Shown: positions 43,591 through 56,469 of the stretch, one piece after another
Layout: every line of letters starts with the position of its first letter
Position numbering within the stretch: the first letter of the stretch is position 1
Assembly (NCBI RefSeq): GCF_964275005.1
Contig: NW_027307652.1
Location: 124,001-188,000 of the forward strand
Source of the DNA: Diadema setosum
Taxonomy: Eukaryota > Echinodermata > Echinoidea > Diadematoida > Diadematidae
Length of the DNA stretch: 64,000 nucleotides
Reading direction: 5' to 3'
Program-made: the position numbers and the translations under genes
The notes under the pieces: generated by a model
Told to the model about the DNA's origin: nothing
Databases searched by the model: none
Seen by the model: only the letters and a program-made list of their open reading frames with translations

Positions 43591-44830
43591 ATTTTGGACA
43601 GTTCCTGCGGTACTCTCCTGTGGTATACATCGAAAATTACCACAGGAATTCCTGTCGTACTGTCCTGTGGTACGTCCCAAAATACCACAGGACAAGTCAT
43701 GTGGTACTGTCCTGTGTTACTATCCTGTGGTACTTTCCTGTGGTACTGTGATGTGGTACTGCCCTGTGGTACTGCCCTGTGGTACTGTCCTGTGGTACGT
43801 CCCAAAATACCACAGGACAAGTCGTGTGGTACTGTCCTGTGGTACTATCCTGTGGTACGTCCCAAAATACCACAGGACAATTCCTGTGGTACTGTCCTGT
43901 GGTAGGCCTATGTCCCAAAATACCACAGGACAAGTCGTGTGGTACTGTCCTGTGGTACTGCCCTGTTGTACGTCCCAAAATACCACAGGACAAGTCGTGT
44001 GGTACTGTCCTGTGGTACTATCCTGTGGTACTTTCCTGTGGTACTGTCCTGTGGTACTGCCCTGTGGTATTGTCCTGTGGTACTGTCCTGTGGTACGTCC
44101 CAAAATACCACAGGACAAGTCGTGTGGTACTGTCCTGTGGTACTATCCTGTGGTACTTTCCTGTGGTACTGTCCTGTGGTACTGCCCTGTGGTACTGTCT
44201 TGTGGTACTATCCTGTGGTACTTTCCTGTGGTACTGTCCTGTGGTACTGTCCTGTGGTAATGCCCTGTGGTACTGTCCTGTGGTACGTCCCAAAATACCA
44301 CAGGACAAGTCGTGTGGTACTGTCCTGTGGTACTATCCTGTGGTACTTTCCTGTGGTACTGTCCTGTGGTACTGTCCTGTGGTACTGCCCTGTGGTACTG
44401 TCCTGTGGTACGTCCCAAAATACCACAGGACAAGTCGTGAGGTACTGTCCTGTGGTACTATCCTGTGGTACTGTCCTGTGGTATGTCCCAAAATACCACA
44501 GGACAATTCCTGTGGTACTGTCCTGTGGTACTATCCTGTGGTACTTTCCTGTGGTACTGTCCTGTGGAACTGCCCTGTGGTACTGTCCTGTGGTACGTCC
44601 TAAAATACCACAGAACAAGTCGTGTGGTACTGTCCTGTGGTACTTTCCTGTTGTACTCTCCTGTGGTATGTCCCAAAATACCACAGGACAATTCATGTGG
44701 TACTGTTGTGTGGTATACGTCCCAAAATACCACAGGACAATTTGTGTGTATACAGTCTTGTTGTATTGTCCTGTGGTACTGTCCTGTGGTACTTTCCTGT
44801 GGTACTGCCCTGTGGTACATCCCAGAGTAC
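43590..44830 (-). repeat. Foldback right arm, 13-bp minisatellite
   Basis: Dozens of CCTGTGGTACTGT units are organised into higher-order blocks of about 125-190 bp, each ending with GTACGTCCCAAAATACCACA and restarting GGACAAGTCGTGTGGTACTG. Because 13 is not a multiple of 3 and the unit has no stop, long frames arise in several phases on both strands. They are not genes. Confidence 0.92.
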
Positions 44831-45110
44831 CACACGAGCCTGTGACACAGTACCACACAGTTCCTGTGTTAACATATATTTGTGTTGTACATTGTGTGGT
44901 ACCAACCAGTACCACAGGGAGTACCACATGAGCCTGTAAAACAGTACCACACAGTTCCTGTGGTAACATTTATTTATGTGGTACATTGTGTGGTACTGAC
45001 AAGTACTACAGGGAGTATCCTACAAGCCTGTGGTACAGTACCACACAGTTCCTGTGGTAACATTACAAGTGTGTGGTACATTGTGTGGTACCGACAAGTA
45101 CCACAGGGAG
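44831..45110. repeat. 93-bp tandem repeats at the foldback right end
   Basis: Three copies begin AGCCTGTG/AGCCTGTA near 44838, 44931 and 45024. Each contains CAGTACCACACAGTTCCTGT and a GTACATTGTGTGGTAC palindrome-like word. Confidence 0.8.
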
Positions 45111-45320
45111 TACCACAGGACTTTTTTGTTAGGGTGGGTATGTAAAATAGGGAGAAAGGTCACAATTTTCTCATCCTGTATCTTAGTGAATACTGTAGTA
45201 TCCAGTACTTGGTCAATGATAATGTTATGACTGACTTATATATCATTTACATATCTGGCTTTCCATAACAGCCATGTGGCTCTCTGGCTACTCAGTACAA
45301 CAGATTTGTGTATGACACAC

Positions 45321-45343
45321 CAGGGAGGTGTCTCACCTCCCTG
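45321..45343. mobile_element. 23-bp hAT-like palindromic remnant
   Basis: CAGGGAGGTG and CACCTCCCTG flank TCT and are bordered by GACACAC on both sides (45314-45320 and 45344-45350). It uses the same CAGGGAGGT terminal word as the 18-bp palindrome at 14042-14059. The flank lies in a CA-rich context, so the duplication is less certain here. Confidence 0.45.
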
Positions 45344-46360
45344 GACACACACAGAGTCTTATGATTGTATGACACAAGAAGAATGTACTGTGTATACACA
45401 CATGCAGTGTACTACTTTATATACACACACAAAAGGAGTAATGAATAAAGTCAAACAGAACACATGCAGAGAAAGCATGGACCACAGTCAGGTCTGCCAG
45501 TCTATTTATTTATCCATGTATCATCATAAATACTACAAATACATGTCCTATCTCTCCCATATTTCGCACACACAACCATTTTACGAGAATCATCACACAA
45601 AATAACTGCTTTTTGCTCAGATGCCATCTAGCCTGTGCAAAGTGGAGTCAAACGTACGCCATACGCCGTACCAGGTGCTTCTTTCTGTGTCTTCATGACG
45701 TAGGTCCTACCTGTTATCTCTATGGGAAGGAATTTTTCCAGATATGAAAATTGACATGATTGTCTTTATCGAGCACTAGCTCACTTACCCTTAGGTGAAT
45801 TTCTCCCACATTTTGATATGTTGTAGCTGACACTTTGAGCAGTAGTGTGAGCGTCCTTCGTGTTTTCACACGATGTCGGGATTAGAAGTGAAAATTGACA
45901 TGATCCCCTTAATCAAGCACTTGCTCACTCACCCTTCAGTAATTTCTCCCAGATTCTAATATGTTGTAGCTGAGACTTTGCGCTATTGTGTGCCCTTCGT
46001 TTTTTTCATGCAATATTGCGATCACGTTAGAAAACCTGGTTGAAATTAAAGCTTATCTTCGATGTACTGAGATATTTCTTTCTTTCTGCAACTTTCTTTG
46101 CAATAACTATATAAAAAAAAAAAACGGCCCCTATCACAACCATATTTTGAACATGTTTACTTCGTGTCATATACATTATTATATAACATAACAACTTCTT
46201 GATCGGACACATCTTGGGTACCGGTATGTAAAGTAGAGACAAACGTCATAAATGTTTCATCCTGCATCTTGGTGAACACAACCTTCTGTCCTATCTTTCA
46301 CATATTTTGCACACGTATAGACAATGCCCTTACAGGACGAAGAATCGTTTCACAAAACCA

Positions 46361-46531
46361 TAGAGATTGTAATTTGTCATGACCGACAAATTAAGGTGTT
46401 CCGATTTTTTTAAAACCAATGATTCGATTCCTGATCGCAATAGGATGAACATACAGGTTTCAAATGTGTTTAGAGACATTGGCCGTGTGATGTTTGGATT
46501 CTCATTTAGAAAAAGGAGTCATATCTGCCAT
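46361..46531 (-). repeat. Inverted solo fragment of the beta terminus
   Basis: This is the reverse complement of the beta segment from ATGGCAGATATGACTC to the AATCTCTAG terminus. It begins TAGAGATTGTAATTTGTCA, stopping at the CTAG edge (C replaced by A), and has alpha sequence on both sides. It is the only clearly inverted piece of the family in the window. Confidence 0.7.
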
Positions 46532-47310
46532 TTTTCAGTATGATTAAATTAGGGTCAAAGGTGATAGATGTTTCATCCTCTATCTTGGTGGATAAATGAC
46601 CTACCTTTCTCATATTTTACAACGCAAAGACCATGTTCCGAAAATCATTTCACAAAATAACCACTTTTTGCTCAGATGCCATTTTGTCTGTGCAAAGTGG
46701 GTTCAAAAGTGGTGTGGGCCTACTTCTTTCTACAGGTATCTTCGTTATGACGTACTTGTAAACGGGAGGGAATTTTTCTGGATGTGAAAATTGACATGAT
46801 TGTTTTTATCGAGCACTGGCTAACTTACCCTTGGTGAATTTCTCTCAGATATTGATATGTTATAGCTGAGGCTTTGCGCTATCGTATGAGTCTCCTTCGT
46901 TTTTTCTCACGATGTCGGAATCACGTTAAAAACTTGGTTAAACTGAATTAACTTCGATGTATTGAGATATATTTTTCTTTCTGCAACTTTCTTTGCAGTA
47001 ACTCAAGAAAAACAGCCCTTAACACCCCCATATTTTGCACAGGTTTAGTTCATGTCACGTACATTATTTTCTAAAACACCAACTATTTGATCGGACACCA
47101 TCTTGGGTATGTAAATTAGGGTCAAAAGTCATAAATGTTTCATCTTGTATCTTGGTGAATACCTGTCCTATTTTCCCCATATTTTGCACACGTATAGACG
47201 ATGTCGGAAGAATCATTTCACAAACTAACGACTTCTTCCTCAGTATGCCACCTTGGGAGTGTAAAGTTGAGTCAAAGGTCATATGTGTTTGTTGCTGTAT
47301 CTTTGTTTTC

Positions 47311-48554
47311 TAGTGCATACAGAATTTGGCACCCAACATGGCAGATGTGACTCGCTTTTCTAAATGAGAATCCAAACATCACACGACCAATGTCTCTAAA
47401 CACATATGAAACCTGTATGGTCACGCGTATTGCGATCAGGACTCGAATCATTGATAAAAAAAAATCGGATCACCTTAATTTGTCAGTAATGACAAATTAC
47501 AATCTCTAGTTAGGTGATCCGAGTATCCTCTCGGATCACCTTCTGTATCTGTACTGATTCTTTGTTCTTCTTCTTCTTTTTCTTCTTCTTTCTCCGCAAA
47601 AATTGTGTATCGCTAATCTATTGAAAGTCCTTTTCCTATCAATGTCAAAATTATACCATACATGTATCATGTCCCAAAGACGATCCTCCTAATAAAATCA
47701 TAGTGATTAGTCGACCGTGACGTCACTATGACGTCATTTTATGAAAACACATTCTCAATCATATCTCTTTAATGGAATGAAAATTTTCAATGAAATTTAC
47801 GTCACATATATTTCAAGTCAAGCGCATTCTACTCATATAATTAAAATTCATATTTTCTCTTAAAACGTGCGCGTACGCGCTCGTTGAAATATTTGTACGC
47901 TCAAATCGAGCTCAAATTTTTTTTGCACACGTTTCAGAAGATTTAGAGCATTTTTTGAAAAATCGAAAAAATTGGACGGACGCGTACGCGCGCGCACATA
48001 TGCGCACGCACAGCTCATACGACATAGAAATTTCCCGTTTTTTCACACTTATCGGATGCCTAAAATGTCAAGGAATATTTCTTCCAAGTTTCAAGTCAAT
48101 CCGACTCAATATGACGTCACACGGGCCCGTCAAAGTTGAAATTCCGCGCGCGCGTCAATGGCGATATACAGTGCAACAATGCAAAAAAACCGCCAATTTT
48201 GAATCCGATTTTACTCGTCAGGATGGACGGTGACCCCCCGTTTTCTTTACATATTCTGAAAGCTGATGAGTTGTGCATGTCATTTCATGGGTTGGCGATG
48301 CTGGAAAAATGATTGAAAGATATCAAATTTCTTAATAAAGTAAAAAAAGTAAATTTTCAAAATGACGTCATCAAATTTTAAGTTCACTCAAGCGTATCTC
48401 ACTTATTCTTCGTTGATTTTCGTCCAAATTTCAATATGTTGTAGCTTATTAAATGGTCTTTCAGTCATATAATAACAACATTTTGATTGGATGACGACAT
48501 CACCTCGTAAAAATGGATTAAAAGTAACATTGTCAAATTTGACCAGTTTACGTG
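47311..48554 (+). repeat. Beta module copy 7
   Basis: CTAG lies at 47506-47509, followed by one hairpin cassette and a (TTC)n tract. The CRE pair is near 47717-47735. One CRE-like site reads TGACGTCACACGGGCC. Confidence 0.83.
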
Positions 48555-49903
48555 TTATCTCTATGGGAGTGCAGTTTTTCTGGAAATGAAAACTGACATA
48601 ACTATCTTTATCAAGCACTAGCTCACTTATGCTTCGGTGAATTTCTCCCATATTTTAGTATGTTGTAGCTGAGACTTTGGGCTATCGTAAGTGTGCCCTT
48701 CGTTTTTTCATACGGAGTCGGCATCACGTCCAAAAACTTGGTTAAAATTAAAGCTTATCTTCGATGTATTGAAATATTTCTTCCTTTCTGCAACTTTCTT
48801 TGCAATAACTCAAGAAAACCATATCCTATCACCACCATATTTTGCACATGTTTAGTTCATGTCACGTACATTATTTCACAAAATAACAACTACTTGATCA
48901 GACACCATCTTGGGTATGTAAATTAGGGTCAAAGGTCATAAATATTTTATCCTGTATCTTGGTGAATACATGTCCTATCTTTCCCATATTTTGCACACGT
49001 AAAGACCATGTTACAAGGATCATTTCTCAAAATAACCATTTTTGGCTTAGAGGCCATCTTGTCTGTGCAAAGTAGGGTCAAAGGTCATATGTACTTCTTC
49101 CTGTATCTTCGTTATGACGTGTTATCTCTAAGGGAGGGAATTTTTCTAGATGTGAAAATTGACCTGATTGTCTTTATCGACGACTAGCTCACTTACCCTT
49201 CGGTGAATTTCTTCCAGATTCTAGTATGTTGTAGCCAATTTAATACTCTTTACGTTTTGTTCATCAAAGTTTTAATCGGATGATGTCTTCACCTAGTGAA
49301 AATGGATATAATGTAACCTTGTCAAATTTGAATAGTTTACGTGTTATCTCTATGGGAGGGAGTTTTTCTGGAAATGAAAATTGACATGACGGTCTTTATC
49401 GAGCACTAGCTCACTTACTCTTCGGTGAATTTCTCCCAGATTTTAATATGTTGTAGCTGAGACTTTGGGCTATCGTTTTGTACCCTCCATTTTTTCATAC
49501 GACGCCGTGATTACGTCAAAAAACTTGGTTGAAATCAAACTCATCTTCGATGTATTGAGATATTTCTTTCTCTCTGCAACTTTCTTTGCAATAACTCAAG
49601 AAAAACAGCCCCTATCATCCCCATATTTTGCACATGTTTAGTTCATGTCACGTACATTATTTCATAAAACAACAACTACTTGATCAGACACCATCTTGGG
49701 TATGTAAATTAGGGTCAAAGGTCATAAATGTTTCAACCTGTACCTTGGTGAATACATGTCCTATCTTGTCCATATTTTGCACACGTAAAGACCATGTTAC
49801 AAGGATCATTTCACAAAATAACCACTTTTTGCTCAGATGCCATCTTGGCTGTGCAAAGTGGGGTCAAAGGTCATATGTACTTCATTTTGTATCTTCGTTA
49901 TAG
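48555..49903 (+). repeat. Alpha modules between beta 7 and beta 8
   Basis: One full unit, one short CCAATTTAATACTC unit (near 49230) and one further unit, the same three-part composition as at 51080-52426 and 57560-58906. Confidence 0.82.
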
Positions 49904-51079
49904 TGTATACGGAATTTGGTACTAAAGATGGCAGACCTGACTCCCTTTTCTAAATGAGAATCCAAACATCACACGGCCAATGTTCCTAAACACAGATGAA
50001 ACCTGTATGGTCATGCCTATATTGGGATCAGAACTCAAATCCTTGATTTTCGAGAAGATCGGATCACCTAATTTGTCAGTGTTGACAAATTCCAAGTCTA
50101 GTTCTTCTTTATTTCTGGACAAAAGTTGTGTATCTACGTACTCAGAAAGTACTCAGAGTATCAACTTCAAACTCATACCATATATGTATCATGTCCCAAA
50201 GACGACAAATTTTATAAAATCATAGTGATCAGTCGACCGTGACGTCACTATGACGTCATTATATGAAAACACATTTTCACTCCTATCTCATTAATGGAAT
50301 GGAATTTTTCAATGAAATTTACGTCACATATAGTTCAAGTCAAGCGCATTCTATTCATATAATCAAAATTCATATTTTCTCTTAAAACGTGCGCGTACGC
50401 GCGCGTTGAAATATTTGTATACTCAAATCGAGCTCAAATTTTTTTTGCACACGTTTCAGACCAATCGGAGCATTTTTTGAAAAATTGAAAAAATTGGACG
50501 GACGCGTACGCGCGCGCACATATACGCACGCACAGCTCTTATGCAATAGAAATTTCCCATTTTTTCACAATTATCGGATGCCTGAAATGTCAAGGAATAT
50601 TTCTACCAAGTTTCAAGTCAATCCGACTCAATATGACGTCACACGGGCCCGTCAAAGTTGAAGTTCCGTGCGCGCGTCAATGGCGATATACAGTGCAACA
50701 ATGCAAAAAAACTGCCAATTTTGAATCCGATTTTACTCGTCAGGATGGACGGTGACCCCCCAATTTTTTTACATATTCTGAAAGCTGATGACTTGTACAT
50801 GTCATTTCATGGGTTGGCGATGCTGGAAAAATGATGAAAAGATATCAAATTTCTTAATAAAGTAAAAAAAGTAAATTTTCAAAATGACGTCATCAAATTT
50901 TAAGTTCACTCAAGCATATCTCACTTATTCTTTTGTTGATTTTCATCCAAATTTCAATATGTTGTAGCTTATTAAATGGTCTTTCAGTCATATAATAACA
51001 ACATTTTGATTGGATGACGGCATCACCTCGTAAAAAGGGATTAAAAGTAACATTGTCAAATTTGACCACTTTACGTGTT
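49904..51079 (+). repeat. Beta module copy 8
   Basis: CTAG lies at 50098-50101 with no hairpin cassette. The CRE pair is near 50240-50259. The third Z-prone run is changed to CCGTGCGCGCGTC. Confidence 0.83.
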
Positions 51080-52426
51080 ATCTCTATGGGAGTGCAGTTT
51101 TTCTGGAAATGAAAACTGACATGACTACCTTTATCGAGCACTAGCTCACTTATGCTTCGGTGAATTTCTCCCAAATTTTAGTATGTTGTAGCTGAGACTT
51201 TGGGCTATCGTAAGTGTACCCTTCGTTTTTTCATACGGAGTCGGCATCACGTCCAAAAACGTGGTTGAAATTAAAGCTTATCTTCAATGTATTGAAATAT
51301 GTCTTTGTTTCTGCAACTCTCTTTGCAATAACTCAAGAGAAACATACCCTATCACCACCATATTTTGCACATGTTTAGTTCATGTCACGTACATTATTTC
51401 AAAAAATAACAACTACTTGATCAGACACCATCTTGGCTATGTAAATTAGGGTCAAAGGTCATAAATGTTTTATCCTGTATCTTACTGAATACATGGCCTA
51501 TCTTTACCATATTTTGCACACGTAAAGACCATGTTACAAGGATCATTTCACAAAATAACAACTTTTTGCTCAGATGCCATCTTGTCTGTGCAAAGTGGGG
51601 TCAAAGGTCATATGTACTTCTTCCTGTATCTTCGTTATGACTTGTTATCTCTATGGGAGGGAATTTTTCTAGATGTGAAAATTGACATGATTGTCTTTAT
51701 CGACGACTAGCTCACTTACCCTTCGGTGAATTTCTTCCAGATTTTAGTATGTTGTAGCCAATTTAATACTCTTTAAGTTTTGTTCATCAAAGATTTAATC
51801 GGATGATGTCTTCACCTCGTGAAAATGGATATAATGTAACCTTGTCAAATTTAACCAGTTTACGTGTTATCTCTATGGGAGGGAATTTTTCTGGAAACAA
51901 AAATTGACATGACGGTCTTTATCGAGCAATAGCTCACTTACTCTTCGGTGAATTTCTCCCAGATTTTAATATGTTGTAGCTGAGACTTTGGGCTATCGTT
52001 TATAATGCTCCATCTTTTCATTCGACGCCGAGATCATGTCAAAAAACTTGGTTGAAATCAAACTTATCTTCGATGTATTGAGATATTTCTTTCTTTCTGC
52101 AACTTTCTCTGCAATAACTCAGGAAAAACAGCCCCTACCATCCCCATATTTTGCACATGTTTAGTTCATATCACGTACATTATTTCATAAAATAACAACT
52201 ACTTAATCAGACACCATCTTGGGTATGTAAATTAGGGTCAAAGGTCATAAATGTTTCAACCTGTATCTTGGTGAATACATGTCCTATCTTTCCCATATTT
52301 CGCACACGCAAAGACCATGTTACAAGAATCATTTCACAAAATAACCACTTTTTGCTCAGATGCCATCTTGGCTGTGCAAAGTTGGGTCAATGGTCAAATA
52401 TTCTTCATTCTGTATCTTCATTATAG
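51080..52426 (+). repeat. Alpha modules between beta 8 and beta 9
   Basis: Full, short and full units in the same order as 48555-49903. Confidence 0.82.
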
Positions 52427-53648
52427 TGTATACCAAATTTGGTACCAAAGATGGCAGACCTGACTCTCTTTTCTAAATGAGAATCCAAATATCACACGGC
52501 CAATGTCTCTAAACAAGGATGAAACCTATATGGTCACGCCTATTGCGATCAGGACTCGAATCATTGATTAAAAAAAAAAAATCGGATCACCTAATTTGTC
52601 AGTCTATTGACAAATTCCGAGTCTAGTTAGGTGATCCGAGTATCCTTCGGATCACCTTCTGTATCTGTACTGATTCTTTGTTATTTCTCCCCAAAAGTTG
52701 TGCATCGATTAGCTCAGAAAGTCCTCTTCCTATCAATTTCAAACTTATACCATATATGTATCGTCTCCCAAAGACGGCAATCGAACTAAAATCAAAGTGA
52801 TCAGTCGACCGTGACGTCACTATGACGTCATTATATGAAAACACATTTTCAATCATATCTCATTAATGGAATGGAATTTTTTAATGAAATTTACGTCATA
52901 TATATTTCAAGTCAAGCGCCTTCTACTCATATTCTCAAAATTCATATTTTCTCTTAAAACGTGCGCGTACGCGCGCGTTGAAATATTTGTCTGCTCAAAT
53001 CGAGCTCAAATTTTTTTTGCACACGTTTCAGACCATTTGGAGCATTTTTTGAAAAATTGAAAAAATTGGACGGACGCGTACGCGCGCGCACATATACGCA
53101 CGCACAGCTCATATGCAATGGAAATTTTCCGTTTTTTTACACTTATCGGATGCCTGAAATGTCAAGGAATATTTCTACCAAGTTTCAAGTCAATCCGACT
53201 CAATATGACGTCATACGGGCCTGTCAAAGTTGAAATTACGCGCGCGCGTCAATGGCGATATACAGTGCGACGATGCCAGAAAAACGCCAATTTTAAATCC
53301 GATTTTACTCGTCAGGATGGACGGTGACCCCCAATTTTCTTTACATATTCTAAAAGTTGATGAGTTGTACATGTTATTTCATGGGTTGGCGATGCTGGCA
53401 AAATGATTAAAAGATATCAAATTTCTCAATAAAGTAAAAAAAGTAAATTTTCAAGATGACGTCATCAAATTACAAGTTCACTCGAGCGTATCCCACTTAT
53501 CCTTTGCCAATTTACATCTAGATTTCAGTATGTTGTAGCTTATTAAATGATCTTTCATTAATATAATTACAACATTTTGATTGGATGACGGCATCACCTC
53601 GTAAAAATGGATTGAAAGTAATATTGTCAAATTTGACCAGTTTACGTG
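52427..53648 (+). repeat. Beta module copy 9
   Basis: CTAG lies at 52623-52626 after a stem-loop whose loop is enlarged (GTCTAT). One hairpin cassette with the short loop follows. Confidence 0.83.
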
Positions 53649-54451
53649 TTATCTCTATGGGAGTGCAGTTTTTCTGGCAGTGAAAATTGACATGACTATC
53701 TTTTTCGAGCACTAGCTCACTTATGCTTCGGTGAATTTCTCCCAGATTTTAGTATGTTGTAGCTGAGACTTTGGGCTATCGTATGTGTGCCCTCCATTTT
53801 TTCATACAATGTCGGCATCACGTCGAAAAACTTGGTTGAAAATGGCACGAGGCTTCGATGCAGCGTCATTTTGCTTAATACACAGGGCCTATGGAGAATG
53901 AAATAGGTCATTGCGTAGCGCATCCGACTCGTAATCCTAAGGTCCCTGGTTCGAGGCTCACCCCTGCCAATATTTTTTTTTAATTTTTTTAAACACGTTT
54001 TTTCTTCTTTTTCTTTAGTTAATCTTAATCTCCCTTTCCTTACTTTATCTTTTTCTGATTTTTTTATGCTTCTCCTTCAAATTTCTATAAAATAACATAT
54101 TTTTTTCTTTATTTTTCTTTCTTTCTACTACTTTCTGTGCAATAGATGAACAACAACAATGGCTATCAATCCCATATTTTGCACATGTTTAGTACATGTC
54201 ACGTACATTATTTCATGAAATAACAACTACTTGATCGGACACCATCTTGGGTATGTAAATTAGGGTCAAAGGTCATAAAGGTTTCATCCTGTATCTTGGT
54301 GAATACCTGTCCTATCTTTCCCATATTTTGCACACGCAAAGACCATGTTACAAGAATCATTTCACGAAATAATCACTTTTTACTTTGACGCCATCTTGGG
54401 TCTACAAAGTGAGGTCAAAGGTCAAATATACTTCATTTTGTATTTCCGTTA
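53649..54451 (+). repeat. Alpha module with SINE-like copy 3
   Basis: A single alpha unit disrupted by the tRNA-like insertion. Confidence 0.8.
53845..54130 (+). mobile_element. tRNA-derived SINE-like insertion, copy 3
   Basis: The tRNA-like part (about 53901-53969) has GGTTCGAGGCT and a T-rich tail. It differs from copy 2 at only scattered positions over the whole insertion. Confidence 0.55.
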
Positions 54452-55692
54452 GTGTATACGGAATTCGGTACCAAAGATGGCAGGTCTCACTCCCTTTTCT
54501 AAATGAGAATCCAAACATCACACTACCAATGTCCCGTCAACACAGATGAAACCTGTATGGTCATGAATATTTGGATCAGGACTCAAATCATTGATTTTCG
54601 AAGAGATCGGATCACCTAATTTGTCAGTGTTGACAAATTCCGGTTCTAGTTAGGTGATCCGAGTATCCTCTCGGATCACCTTCTGTATCTGTACGGATTC
54701 TTTGTTGGTTCTTCTTCTTCTTCTTTATTTCTGGACAAAATTTGTGTAGAGGTTAGCTCAGAAAGTCCTCTTCCTATCAATTTCAAAATTATACCATATA
54801 TGTATCATGTCCCAAAGACGACAGATCTAATGTATAATAGTGATCAGTCGACCGTGACGTCACTGTGACGTCATTATATGAAAACACATTCTCAATCATA
54901 TCTCACTAATGGAATAGAGTTTTTCAATGAAATTTACGTCACATATATTTCAAGTTATGCGCATTCTACTCATATTCTCAAAATTCATATTTTCTCTTAA
55001 AACGTGCGCGTACGCGCGCGTTGAAATATTTGTATCCTCAAATCGAGCTCAAAATTTTTTTTGCACACGTTTTAGACCATTTGGAGCATTTTTTGAAAAA
55101 TTGAAAAAATCGGACGGACGCGTACGCGCGCGCACATATACGCACGCACAGCTCATATGCAATGAAAATTTCCCGTTTTTTCACTTTGATCGGATGTCTG
55201 AAATGTCAAGGAATATTTCTACCAAGTTTCAAGTCAATCCCACTCAAAATGACGTCATACGGGCCCGTCAAAGTTGAAATTCCGCGCGCGCGTCAATGGC
55301 GATATACAGTACAACAATGCCAAAAAACCGCCAATTTTAAATCCGATTTTACTCGTCAGGATGGACGGTGACCCCCCATTTTCTTTACATATTCTGAAAG
55401 CTGATGAGTTGTACATGTCATTTCATGGGTTGGCAATGCTGGAAAAATGATGAAAAGATATCAAATTTCTTAATAAATCAAAACAAGTAAATTTTCAAAA
55501 TGACGTCATCAAATTTCAAGTTTACTCGAGCGTATCTCACTTATCCTTAGTCAATTTTCACCCAGATTTCAGTATGCTGTAGCTTATTTAATACTCTATC
55601 AGTTATGTAATAACACAATTTTGATTGAATGACAGCATGACCTCATAAAAATGAATTGAAAGTAACCTTGTCGAATTTGACCAGTTTACGTG
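54452..55692 (+). repeat. Beta module copy 10
   Basis: CTAG lies at 54646-54649, with one hairpin cassette then a (TTC)n tract. From GGTT at 54707 on it is nearly identical to 61503 onward and 63325 onward. Confidence 0.85.
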
Positions 55693-56469
55693 TTATCTCT
55701 ATGGGAGTGCAGTTTTTCTGGAAATGAAAATTGACATGACTGTCTTTTTCGAGCACTAGCTCACTTATGCTTCGGTGAATTTCTCCCAGATTTTAATATG
55801 TTGTAGCTGAGACCTTGGGCTATCGTTAATGTGCATTTTGTTTTTTCATACGATGTCGGGATCACGTCAATAAACGTGGTTGAAATTAAAGCTTATATTC
55901 GTTGTATTGAAATATTTCTTTCTTTCTGCAACTTTCTTTGCAATAACTCAAGAAAAACATACCCTATCAACACCATATTTTGTACATGCTTAGTTCATGT
56001 CACGTTCATTATTTCATAAAATAACAACTACTTGATCAGATGCCATCTTGGTTATGTAAAGTAGGGTCAAAGGTCATAAATGTTTCATCCTGTATCTTGG
56101 TGAATACATCTCCTATCTTTCCCATATTTTGCACACGTAAAGACCATGTGACAAGGATCATATCACAAAATAACCACTTTTTGCTCAGATGACATCTTGT
56201 CTTTGCAAAGTGGGGTCAAAGGTCATATGTACTTCTTTCTTTATCGTCATTATGACGTGTTATCTCTATGGGAGGGATTTTTTCTAGATGTGAAAATTGA
56301 CATGATTGTCTTTATCGAGCACTAGCTCACTCACCCTTCGATGAATTTCTCCCAGATTTTAATATGTTGTAGCTGAGACTTTGCGCTATCGTAATGTGTC
56401 CTCCGTTTTTTCATACGACGTCAAAAGCACGTCGAAAAACTCGGCTTAACTAATCAAAGCTTAGCTTCA
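55693..56469 (+). repeat. Alpha module ending in a junction with the hairpin cassette
   Basis: After GTCGAAAAACTCGGCTTAA the alpha unit is cut and continues as AGCTTAGCTTCA joined straight to TTAGGTGATCC. The same junction occurs at 63268, so the two are copies of one event. Confidence 0.82.

Larger units (their letters stand above)
42256..45134. mobile_element. Foldback-like transposon with 13-bp minisatellite arms
   Basis: A 2.88-kb insertion exactly inside an alpha unit (host ATCTTGGGTATG). Ends are imperfect inverted repeats: CCCTTACGAAAAAGTCC at left, complement CCCTAACAAAAAAGTCC at right. They are flanked by TG (42254-42255 and 45135-45136), consistent with a 2-bp target duplication. 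The left arm (to about 42735) is built of ACCACAGGACAGT-type units and the right arm (43590-45110) of the reverse complement, so the arms can fold on each other. The central 850 bp are AT-rich and lack a transposase. Long inverted arms of short tandem repeats recall Drosophila FB and sea urchin TU elements. Confidence 0.75.
45135..47310 (+). repeat. Degraded alpha/beta DNA
   Basis: Alpha fragments are interrupted by non-repeat DNA at about 45190-45540 and by an inverted beta fragment at 46361-46531. Sequence identity to the other copies is visibly lower, which marks this as an older, non-homogenised array edge. Confidence 0.75.

Noticed and set aside
43586..44931. Long open frames of 130-330 codons rich in VLSCGTVLWYCPVV on both strands
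   Set aside because: They are translations of the stop-free 13-bp minisatellite in several phases. They have no start context, no conserved domain and overlap each other on opposite strands.
42280..45110. CRISPR array
   Set aside because: The short repeats are contiguous, without unique spacers of constant length, and the DNA is clearly eukaryotic.
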